Below are positions 8,292 through 15,800 of a stretch of 23,599 bases of DNA, one piece after another. Both the position numbers and the translations under genes were made by a program. The DNA is from Baffinella frigidus (Eukaryota; Cryptophyceae; Cryptomonadales; Baffinellaceae), in the NCBI GenBank assembly GCA_026770585.1, contig MU647176.1, positions 110,370 through 133,968 of the forward strand. Reading direction: 5' to 3'. The notes beneath the pieces were generated by a model. That model was not told the origin of the DNA, did no database searches, and was given only the letters and a program-made list of their open reading frames with translations. Every line of letters starts with the position of its first letter. The first letter of the stretch is position 1.

Positions 8292-8338
8292 GTGTTTCCT
8301 TTCCTTGGGCGGAAATGCCTCTGGGCGAGGGAGGTAAC

Positions 8339-8746
8339 AGAACAACGACAGGCAAGACCCGCAAGACCTCCTACTTGGACCAAATCCCGATTTGGGCGAC
8401 CTCCATTTCCGCCTGAAAACGGATTCACCCGGGTCGATTTCGCTGAAAATGGCTCAGGCAACATCCTGGAGGACAGGCAAGACGTGGAGCACGCGGACGG
8501 CACCAAAAAGATTTTGACGACCTGCATTTCCGCCTGAAAAGGGCCCCGCAAGGGTCGATGGACAGGCAAGACCTGGCACGCAGCGTGGATGGCGTCCGGG
8601 GGTCAAACGGCGCATGGACCGTTGGACCATTGGATCACTCAACGTGAGGCTCGAGCAAAGAAGAAGAAACACAAGGATTATTAATGAGGAATAAAAAGTA
8701 GGGTCGCAAGGAGAATAAAAAGAAGGGTCGCAAGGACAGGCAAGAC
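8339..8746. repeat. Tandem/dispersed GGACAGGCAAGAC repeat region
   Basis: GGACAGGCAAGAC recurs near 8472, 8563 and 8735, with related forms near 8350 and 9354; ATTTCCGCCTGAAAA occurs twice (about 8405 and 8526). On minus, GTCTTGCCTGTCC is the start of the intron after exon 8747-8821, so these are repeated donor-side sequences. A remnant of the exon end lies at 8577-8600 (DAIHAAC). Confidence 0.6.
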
Positions 8747-8821
8747 CTGGAGCGCAGCGCGGATGGCGTCCGAGGCGGCGAGGGCCGAGTCGCGCGCCGC
8801 GCGCGCCGTGTGAAGCTGCGC
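8747..8821 (-). CDS. Coiled-coil exon, Ala-rich
   Basis: Minus strand, 75 nt between GGTGGCAG and GTCTTGCC, phase 0 at both ends. It reads AQLHTARAARDSALAA then SDAIRAALQ, an alanine-rich amphipathic helix with no Pro or Gly. The best-looking of the single-copy segments. A foldback element lies immediately upstream in the minus sense, flanked by a 15-base direct repeat that spans this exon's acceptor. Degenerate remnants of its 3' end lie at about 8577-8600 and 9366-9400. Confidence 0.55.
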
Positions 8822-8828
8822 CTGCCAC

Positions 8829-9075
8829 CAAGCGAAATTTAGAGCGTTTGCGGTAATTGTTGTCCGTTTCGGACGTGCGGTTTTCCGGTTTTCCGGTTTT
8901 CATTTGTACCAGAAGTGTCCATTTAAAATGTTTTACGGCCTTGACAACATTTTAAAAAACCGGAAAACCGGAAAACCGTACGTCCAAAATGGACAACAAT
9001 TACCGCAAACGCTCTACTACACAATTTGATCATACTAGTAATAGTACAGCGTCTGTGTAGTAAATTTCGTTTGGG
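8829..9075. mobile_element. Core palindrome element interrupted by a second element
   Basis: CCAAGCGAAATTTA (to 8841) continues at 9015 as TACTACACAATTTG... and ends GTGTAGTAAATTTCGTTTGG. With 8842-9014 and one TA removed, the two halves form an uninterrupted core palindrome. A direct repeat AGCTGCGCCTGCCAC flanks it (8814-8828, 9087-9101). Confidence 0.85.
8842..9014. mobile_element. 173-bp foldback element nested in a core element, TA duplication
   Basis: Termini GAGCGTTTGCGGTAATTGTT and inverse, with TTTTCCGGTTTTCCGG and its inverse in the arms. TA duplicated at 8840-8841 and 9015-9016; removing one copy restores the host palindrome. No ORF. Confidence 0.9.
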
Positions 9076-9101
9076 AGAAACCGCTCAGCTGCGCCTGCCA
9101 C

Positions 9102-9418
9102 AAAGCACCCCCCTATCTCAGAATCTCTGAGAACCCCGCCCCCGCCCCCTTCCATTTTTTTTCAGAATACCGAATTGAGGACCAAATTGAGGGCTGAATT
9201 GAGGGGGTGGAAAAATAATGGCGAGGATGATGCTAATGAGCGATTCATCGTGCACCACCTGACGCGCCATGGACAGGTTTAGGGTTTAGGGTTTAGGGCT
9301 TAGGCCACCCAAAAGCCGATCGAATCCTGGTTTAGGCTTGAGGGTTCAGACATGGACAGGCAAGACCTGGCCCGCTGTCAGCGCAGCCATGCGCGTCGCT
9401 CAGCGCAGAAGGCTGTGT
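9102..9418. other. No gene recognised
   Basis: C-rich stretch, then a short TTTAGGG tract at 9274-9302 (four units, G-rich on plus) and a degenerate copy of the GGACAGGCAAGAC region. On minus, 9366-9400 resembles the end of exon 8747-8821 but has an in-frame stop. Confidence 0.5.
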
Positions 9419-9560
9419 GCCGTGTGGTCTGTCTCGGTCTATTTGGTCTCACCAATTTGGTGAAACCAGGCTCTTTCCCGCCCCACCGTTGACGAATTTG
9501 CACCACGCGCTCAGCATGTCAACTTGAAAATAGTCGTTCAACCCAAGTAGACAGAGCTAG
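9419..9560. repeat. Dispersed repeat, pair member 1
   Basis: CCGTGTGGTC ... CTCACCAATTTGGTG ... AGCATG.CAACTTGA.AATAGT ... CAGAGCTAG matches 23134-23258 in order and spacing with many substitutions. It ends in the CAGAGCTAG terminus shared by the family at 10754-10876. Confidence 0.7.
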
Positions 9561-9563
9561 GAC

Positions 9564-9641
9564 CTCAGCCGCGTCACGCTGTTCTGTCATCTTTCCCGCC
9601 AAGCCTCGCAGGCACCGAACCCCCCCCCCGAGCCGTTCCAC
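9564..9641 (-). CDS. Coiled-coil exon, VERLGG type, copy 2
   Basis: Minus strand, 78 nt before GTCCTAGC, phase 0. Reads VERLGGGVRCLRGLAG then KMTEQRDAAE. Same length and frame as 9781-9858. Its acceptor side has been replaced by a foldback element whose terminus (GCTGCTAAGTGG) overlaps the exon's first bases and happens to supply an AG. It may therefore be skipped or mis-spliced by one base. Confidence 0.5.
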
Positions 9642-9771
9642 TTAGCAGCCACGGGGGGCTTCACAGATACAGTCAACCTTTTGTTCTAGAATCTTATCCA
9701 GTTGCCCTAGATTCTAACCGCCTTCCCCCCGGATATCCGGGGGGGGGAGGGGCTCGGCCGCTGCTAAGTGG
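9638..9771. mobile_element. Foldback element, CCACTTAGCAGC family, copy 3
   Basis: CCACTTAGCAGCC at the left, GCTGCTAAGTGG at the right, opposite internal orientation to copies 1 and 2. It lies exactly between two copies of the VERLGG exon, its left four bases coinciding with the exon edge. Confidence 0.83.
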
Positions 9772-9780
9772 TAGACTGAC

Positions 9781-9858
9781 CTCAGCCTCGTCGCGCTGCT
9801 CTTTCAGCTTGCCCGCCAAGCCTCTCAGGTGCCGGATCTCGCCCCCGAGCCGTTCCAC
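9781..9858 (-). CDS. Coiled-coil exon, VERLGG type, copy 1
   Basis: Minus strand, 78 nt between CTGCCCCAG and GTCAGTC, phase 0. Reads VERLGGEIRHLRGLAG then KLKEQRDEAE: regular Leu spacing with Glu/Arg/Lys around it, as in a coiled coil. Upstream (minus sense) a 321-bp intron made almost only of telomere-like heptamers joins it to exon 10180-10233. Protein family unknown. Confidence 0.6.
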
Positions 9859-10179
9859 CTGGGGCAGGATTGAGGGATGAGGGTTTGGGGATTAGGGTTT
9901 GGGGTTTAGGGGGTTGAGGGGTGAGGGGTTAGGGTTAAGGGGGTTGGGGGTTGGGGGTTGGGGTTTAGGGTTTAGGGTGTGGGTTGGAGGGTGAGGGTGG
10001 AGGGTGTAGGTAGGGTGTAGGGTTGAGAGTGTAGGGCTGAGGGTGTATTGTCGAGGGTGTAACGTTGAGGGTGTAGGGTGTACGGTGTAGCGTTGAGGAC
10101 GGAGGGCGAGGGTGTAGGGTGTAGGTAGGGTGTAGCGTCAAGGGTGTAGCGTTGAGGGTGTGGGGTGTAGGGTACGCAC
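9859..10179 (-). repeat. Putative intron made of telomere-like heptamers
   Basis: In the minus sense it begins GTGCGTACCCTACACC, continues as CCCTACA, CCCTCAA, CGCTACA, CCCTAAA and CCCCAAA units, and ends ATCCTGCCCCAG. Bounded by two in-phase exon-like segments. On plus it is TGTAGGG/TTTAGGG/TTGAGGG, the usual G-rich orientation left of 11.5 kb. Confidence 0.65.
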
Positions 10180-10233
10180 CTCGAGGTGGTGTCCAGACTG
10201 CGCCAGCCGCAGCTCCTCATTCAGCAGCACCAC
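10180..10233 (-). CDS. Coiled-coil exon, NEELRLAQ type
   Basis: Minus strand, 54 nt between CTTAGCAG and GTGCGTAC, phase 0. Reads VVLLNEELRLAQSGHHLE, helical with Leu/Val at heptad-like positions. Good splice consensus at both ends. Joined to 9781-9858 through the heptamer-repeat intron. No second copy seen. Confidence 0.57.
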
Positions 10234-10379
10234 CTGCTAAGTTGCCGGGAAGATGACTTAAGATAGTTGACTTAAGATGAAATGTCTGACTCGTCATCTC
10301 CGAGATGCACGTGACAACACGCCAATCCCCCGAGATTCACGTTACAATAAGAGTCAGCAATACGAGTCAGCAACCGTAT

Positions 10380-10428
10380 GGTACGTAATTGAATCCGGGA
10401 TTTAGGGGGCCGGATTCAATTACGTACC
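10380..10428. repeat. Short hairpin
   Basis: GGTACGTAATTGAATCCGG and its inverse separated by about 12 bases. Non-coding. Confidence 0.85.
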
Positions 10429-10446
10429 AGATCCTCTGTTGGATCT

Positions 10447-10621
10447 CATCCGGACGAGTATTTCTGAGAAATACTATTTTGGGGACCACCGATGCGATTT
10501 TGGTGTATCTTAAGGCTATACATTGTGAAGTTACTGCTGTGAAAGGCCAATATGAACAGCCCCTATGCCTTAATATACACCAAAATCGTATTCCTCAGAA
10601 ATACTCACCGTAATGAGATCG
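10447..10621. mobile_element. CATCCGGACGAGTATTT-shell foldback element with a different interior
   Basis: Outer ends GATCTCATCCGGACGAGTAT and GAAATACTCACCGTAATGAG correspond to the shell at 7298-7450 and 23268-23446. The core palindrome is absent; instead inner arms CGATTTTGGTGTAT and ATACACCAAAATCG enclose ~75 bp of unrelated sequence. Confidence 0.8.
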
Positions 10622-10753
10622 CAGGCTCACCACCTGACCAAACCCCGCCCATAAGACATATGACAGCAAAAGGGGGCGTTAAATTGAACCTGTTTCCATA
10701 TGAAATCCCCCGCGGCCGGTTTCGTACCAGGGCGGTGGCAATACCGGGCAGGG

Positions 10754-10876
10754 TCTAGCTCTGCCCGAGTTTTATTCTGGCTCGTCCCTGTAAGTATTTA
10801 AGAACAGAAATCCGGTAAACACGGGCGAATAGAAAGCCTTTAGGACGAGGCAGAATAAAACTGAGGCAGAGCTAGT
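10754..10876. mobile_element. Foldback element, CTAGCTCTGCC family
   Basis: CTAGCTCTGCCCGAGTTTTA and the inverse of CTAGCTCTGCCTCAGTTTTA at the ends. Single ends of the same family, with varying sequence beyond, lie at about 13477-13530, 19465-19513, 23247-23258 and 23540-23588. Confidence 0.8.
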
Positions 10877-11029
10877 GATCGCTGATGCAGTGGCACTTTC
10901 AGAGCTTTGATGCTCCGCTGGGCTTTTATTTGTGGCATGGGGGAGGGGTTACTATCTTGGAATAGCACCCATGCCTAATATTCCGGGCAGGATTAGTACC
11001 AGAAACGGTGGTGGGTGGTTCTCTCGTTT
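10877..11029. other. No gene recognised
   Basis: Contains GCATGGGGGAGGGGTTAC and CACCCATGCC, possibly a degraded foldback. No splice-bounded coding segment seen. Confidence 0.5.
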
Positions 11030-11495
11030 AGGTTGTAGGGTGTGCGTTTAGGGTTTAGGGTTTAGGGTTTAGGGTTTAGGGTTTAGGGTTTAGGGTTCAG
11101 GGCTTAGGGCTTAGGGTTTGAGGTTTAGGGTTAGCGTTCAGGGTTTAGGGTTCAGGGTTTAGGGTTCAGGGTTTAGGGCTTAGGGTTTAGGGCTAAGGGT
11201 TTAGGGCTTACGGCTTAGGTGTCTCTCTTGTAGGGTTTAGGGTTTAGGGTTTAGGGTTTAGGTTTCAAGGTTTAGGGTTTAGAGTTTAGGGTTTAGGGTT
11301 CTATGGTTTAGGGTGTAGGGTTTAGGGTTTAGGGCTTAGGGTGTAGGGCTTAGGGTTTAGAGTTCTCAGTCTTAGGGTTTAAGGTTGAGGGTTTAGGGTT
11401 TAGGGTTGAGGGTGTAGGGTTTAGGGTGTAGAGTGTAGGGTGTAGGGTGTAGGGTGTAGGGTGTAGGGTGTAGAGTTCAGGGTTGAGGGTTAAGG
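11030..11495. repeat. Long TTTAGGG-type telomere-like array
   Basis: About 60 heptamers: TTTAGGG dominates, with TTCAGGG, CTTAGGG, TGTAGGG and TTGAGGG variants. It ends where coding-like minus-strand sequence (11477-11930) begins. G-rich on plus. The degeneracy and internal position argue against a chromosome end. Confidence 0.95.
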
Positions 11496-11930
11496 GTTTC
11501 TGGGGGATGCGGCGCCTGTTCGTCAGCGCAGAGGTGCCCCTGCGCCTTCAGACTATCCTCCAGCGCCTCCCACGCCGTCACGCTCCCCCTCCTCACCAAA
11601 TCCGCAGACAGATACTCAAACGTCCTCCCCCCCGCGCCTTCCCCCGCGGCGCCAGGCGCCTCCCCCCCCTCCGTCGGGCGCGCCTGGTTCCGCTTCCATG
11701 CCTTCGCTGCCTTGATTCCTCCCCGCGCCCGCAGGGATGTCGGGGAGGAGGCGGTGGACGATCGAGACGAGGAGAGGGCGGAGCCCTCAGACGGGACGAC
11801 GCCCGCTGCTTCGGCCACACTCCACTGCGTTTCCACGGGGGATGCGCGCGGCGAGTGCGCAGCAGCGGAGGACGCGCCGAGTTGGAGAGGACGTTCTGGA
11901 TGGGGGGATGGGGCCTGCCCGGGTGAAGGT
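11477..11930 (-). CDS. Hypothetical coding segment, possible upstream part of the coiled-coil gene
   Basis: An open minus-strand frame of about 150 codons. Its downstream part reads GGIKAAKAWKRNQARP, later RTFEYLSADLVRRGS and VTAWEALEDSLKAQGH, with helical, charged composition and strong GC bias. The upstream part is Ser/Pro/Ala-rich. The last few codons run into the heptamer array. A GTGAGG after SADL could be a donor. It lies at the right end of the minus-strand segments and faces away from the gene at 12892. No family recognised; the exact start is unknown. Confidence 0.35.
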
Positions 11931-11987
11931 TGTCAGGCGAGAGAACTGCGAAGGGTTCGAGGCGGCACACGCGGTTTGGAGGAACCA

Positions 11988-12260
11988 TGCACTGAGCATT
12001 CACCTCTGCGATCTCGGTTGACCATGACCAACCCAATCGGTGCTGCAGGTGCGCGGCATATCCAGGTGCTGCGCGACCTTCTCGCGTGCAAGGGGGGGGG
12101 CATGGGGGCCAAGGCCGCGGGGGGGGGGGCGCACGGGGAGGGAGAGGGGAACAAGGTGTCTCACAAGAAGGATGCTTCTGTGGGCCAACAGCGTGAGGGG
12201 AGGGTTGTGATTTAAGTTGGTCATGGTCAACCGAGATCGCAGCAGGTGAATGCGCAGTGG
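11988..12260. mobile_element. Foldback element in the divergent intergenic region
   Basis: Arms ~45 bp: GATCTCGGTTGACCATGACC on the left (12010-12029) and GGTCATGGTCAACCGAGATC on the right (12219-12238), each extended outward by GCATTCACCT..GC and its inverse. The ~180-bp interior has long G runs. Long open frames over it on both strands follow from the palindrome and high GC. Confidence 0.85.
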
Positions 12261-12700
12261 ATGTTGGTTGGTGATCAAGTGAACTTTGCGGATGGGCAGG
12301 CTCACCCACTGGCTGACCGAAGGGGGGCTGAGTTGCACAGCAGCGAGTACCGCAGCGGGCAGAACGACCTGGACCGGCTTGTGGAAAGAGAGAACTGGAG
12401 AGTTCGAAAGCTCCACGGGGCTCGAGGGGCTGGCCCCTCCGCTGGCCCGGTCATTCAGCAATGAATGGCGACGGGTCCCCCTGATTGACGGGTCGAGAAC
12501 CCCCGGGCGAAACCTGTCAAGGGGCACCTCATCCTCGGGGCGACCAGGAAGATCCCCTGGGAGAGGGCGCGCTCGCGCACGCACCATCCCGGGGGGGGCG
12601 CCCCGCGCGCTCAGACGTTGGGAGGACGCCTTGACTGTGCTCTGGGCCCCCAGAAGAGGTCAAGGAGATCGCAAGAGAGCCCGTAGTTTCCAGTCAAAAG
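12261..12700. other. Intergenic sequence, no gene recognised
   Basis: GC-rich. Overlapping open frames on both strands lack convincing protein character. Likely promoter-side sequence for the divergent pair; no TATA box or known element identified. Confidence 0.4.
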
Positions 12701-12703
12701 TTG

Positions 12704-12836
12704 GGATACGATTTCGGGGACCCCCGATTTTATTTGCAACGAAACTTACTACACGATTGGTTGGGACGTGACCAGAAGATCCAGCGTGTAGTAATTTTAA
12801 TTGTAAACCGGATCGGAGATCCCCGAAATCGTATTC
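12704..12836. mobile_element. Shell-and-core element just upstream of the lumen-protein gene
   Basis: Outer arms GGATACGATTTCGGGGACC and GGAGATCCCCGAAATCGTAT enclose GCAACGAAACTTACTACAC ... GTGTAGTAATTTTAATTG. The inner flanking (GGATCGGA.. CCCCGAAATCGTAT) is shared with 23268-23446. It ends 55 bp before the ATG at 12892, so it probably sits in the promoter or 5' UTR. Confidence 0.85.
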
Positions 12837-12891
12837 ATCCTGAAAACCGGGATCGAGAGAGACCTCTCCAGCCCCTCCCGCCCCCTCCGCC

Positions 12892-15800
12892 ATGCGTTCT
12901 CCAGCCTTCGTGATGCTCGCGGTCGTGCTGCAGCTCCCCCTCGTTCTCTCCTTCCAGCCCCAACCGACCACCCTTCGCACCAGGGGCGCCCTTGCTGTTT
13001 CCATGTGCGCAGCAGAGGGAAAGCAGCACCGCCGCGCCGCGATCCAATCAATGGCTACGCCGTTGATTGCTGCGGCTCTCGTCGCTGTGGGCCCCGGAAC
13101 GGCGCTGGAGGCGTCCGCTGAGCCGTTCGATGACGTTAAGGTGTGTGGAGGCTGCCCCCAAATTGCGTCGTTCTCTCGCCTGGAGCGATTCTGTAGCTTA
13201 TCTGGTGTTTCTCCTTTCTCCTTTGCCAAATTCCACCTTGTGGACCAACCCGGCTCCACCCACGAAGCAAGCCATACCGGGGCTTATATCGTGTTCCAAC
13301 CCGGCTGCACCCATGAAGCAAGCCATACCGGGGCTTGACCGGTGCCACCTGCAGGCGGCGCGCAGGGTGCTCGACAAGATGGATGCCATGATCGATGCCG
13401 AGCAGTGGGACAAGATCCGTACTTTGCTCAACAACCCTCCCCTCGCCTTCACTGGCCCTGGTAAGGCTCTCTCTCGCTAGCTCTGTCTCCGTGAATATGG
13501 GCTCCTCGTAAAATACATTTAGATCCACCCTGGAGGGAACATTATGGTATTTTGAGCATTCTTAAGTCAACTCCCCTTGAGATGCAGCCGTAATGCGGCT
13601 GCAACGTGATGAATGGATCTGGTACAAAAAGGTCCAATACGTATTTTTGTGGTATAAATCCTGTCAACTTTTGCGATAAAGGGTTATTCAAGATTGGCCG
13701 CAACTCCCCTCCAGGGCGGCAGGGCTCCGTACAAACGCTCCAGAGCAACGAGCATCTTTAGAAATTTATTCAACGCGGCCAGCTTAACCGAGGCAGCGCT
13801 AGGCTCTGTTCGCTTGTTCACGCTCGTGGCGGCGAAAGAAACTGGAACGAACCCTCTGACCTGCACCCTGTACCCTGTACCCTGTACCCTGTCCCCTACA
13901 CCCTACACCCTTTGTTCACGCTGGTGGCGGCGAACGAAACTGGAACGCACCCTCTGGCCTGCACCCTGTACCCTGTACCCTGTACCCTGTACCCTGTACC
14001 CTGTACCCTGAACCCTGTCCCCTACACCCTACACCCTACATCCTGTAGACGCCCTACACCTTGCACCCTACACCCTGAACTCTGAACCCTTAACCCTAAA
14101 CCCTAAACTCTGCACCCTATACCCCTACACCCCTACACCCCAAACACCAAACTCCAAACCCCAAACCCAAACCCCAAACCCCCAAAACCCTAAACCCTCA
14201 ACACTACCAGGCTCGATCGGAGCGGCGATGAAAGCAGCGGGGGCAACGTTGCCGAAGGGCATGCGGGGGGCAGCAAAGGTGCGACCAGCCCCAAGAGCGC
14301 GACCACAGTTTCCAGGTCCATTCATAGGTGCAGGGGTGAGCTCTCCTCGCGGTTTCCCGGGGGTGACGTTGCTGGAAGGCATGCGGGGGGGGGCAAAGGC
14401 ACACTCTCACCCCCCACACCCGACATCCCCAGAACTCAGAGGGCCAGAAAAGTGTTCTGGTACATTGATGTGCTTATCCGGGGAAACCTATTTTTCTTTC
14501 ATTTGATGGCAATCAAAATTGCTACACAGATTCTTTTATATTACTAATAAGAACGAATTGTGTAGTAATTTTCGTTGCCATCAAATGAAAGAAAAATAGG
14601 TTTCCCCGGATAAGTGCAAGGGGGTCTCGTTCCTCGCGGTTTCCCGGGGGCAACGTTGTCGAAAGGCATGCGGGGGGCAGCGAAGGTACTACCAAACCCC
14701 GCACCATAAATCTCATCTCAGAGTCATCTCAGACGACGTATTTTAAAAAGGGTTTCTCTAAATTCAACTCCCCCACAAAACCGTCAACTCAATATCGTAA
14801 AAATAAAACTCTCACGATAGCCGCTGGTACTCCCCTCGCGCAGGGGATCGGTGAGGACTTTTTGACGAACACTCGGCTGCTCGACACTTTCGTGTATAGC
14901 AACGTCTTCGTCGATGAAGGTCGGGTTAACACCATGTGATGCGTGCGGGCAGGGTGCGGAGAGAGAGAGAGAGAGAAAGTGTGTGTGTGTGAGAGAGAGA
15001 GTGTGTGTGTGAGAGAGAGTGTGTGTGTGAGAGAGGGAGAGAGAGAGAGTACACGCGGCTTCTCGACACTTTCGTGTACAGCAACGTCAACGTCGATGAA
15101 GGTACAACCCTGCCTTCGAAGTGGATCAAGTCGAGGATGTGTTGTCAGCCATTTCCCGTCTGCAAGGCTCGAAGTCGAACCCAATGGCAGCTGAAACCCA
15201 AACAGCTAAAATCGAGATTTGTACAGCAACGCGTCGATGAAGGTCGAACCCTGAAAGACCCGCGCCTGTCGACTTCTATGTGTTGTTCTAAGACGAATGG
15301 GAACTAGTATGAAGCCTTAGAACTAGGAAAATCGCTTATTGGTGCTGCCTTAGTACCAGAGAGCGCGGCCCACCGAGACAAAAGTCGAGAGTGGAACGTC
15401 TCAAAGCAAAAGTGGAACCTCTGTTAACTCAAGAAGTAACAGTGGAATACCTCGCATTGGTCAGCTGGCGTGGGACTGTCAAGTACAGCCCTGCCTTCGA
15501 AGTGCCTCTGGCAGACGTCTGCCAGAGGGAGGCATTGTCTTATATCCGAGGTCCTCGTGTAAGTGCCGAAAGTCAAACGTTGAAGAAGGACGTATCTGGA
15601 CGCGACTTGGTGCAAACGTTGACCATGAGAATGTTCAAAGGTGTGTCAAGCCCTCTATTGCAAATTTTGCGCCGAATCGCGTCCAAATCAGTCCTCCTTC
15701 AATGTTGGCTTTCTGCATCTCTGTAATGGTGTTCACCCGAGGCGGGCCCGTGTAAGTGCGCCTCCTGGGAGCTCTTGGGTCCACACGAGGCTATCCATGC

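Larger units (their letters stand above)
8019..8306. repeat. Large inverted repeat, ~115-bp arms
   Basis: Arms 8019-8133 and 8191-8306 are near-perfect inverses and include a copy of the VEREVPRRV exon-like segment in each orientation. The 57-bp loop is a tandem of GATCGAAGGACAGGCAG. The flanks outside the arms differ. This looks like an inverted duplication, not a simple terminal-repeat element. Confidence 0.9.

Noticed and set aside
11030-11495. True chromosome end
   Set aside because: Heptamers are degenerate and coding-like sequence lies on both sides; several smaller arrays exist across the window.
11712-12215. 167-codon plus-strand frame
   Set aside because: Ends inside the foldback element; the opposite-strand frame over 11477-11930 has the more protein-like composition.
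11593-12587. 238- and 195-codon minus-strand open frames
   Set aside because: They cross both arms of the foldback 11988-12260 and have Pro/Ser/Arg-rich, low-information products.
15391-15726. 111-codon plus-strand frame in intron 3
   Set aside because: Starts in a dispersed repeat (also at 2959) and spans a hairpin; no splice or family support.
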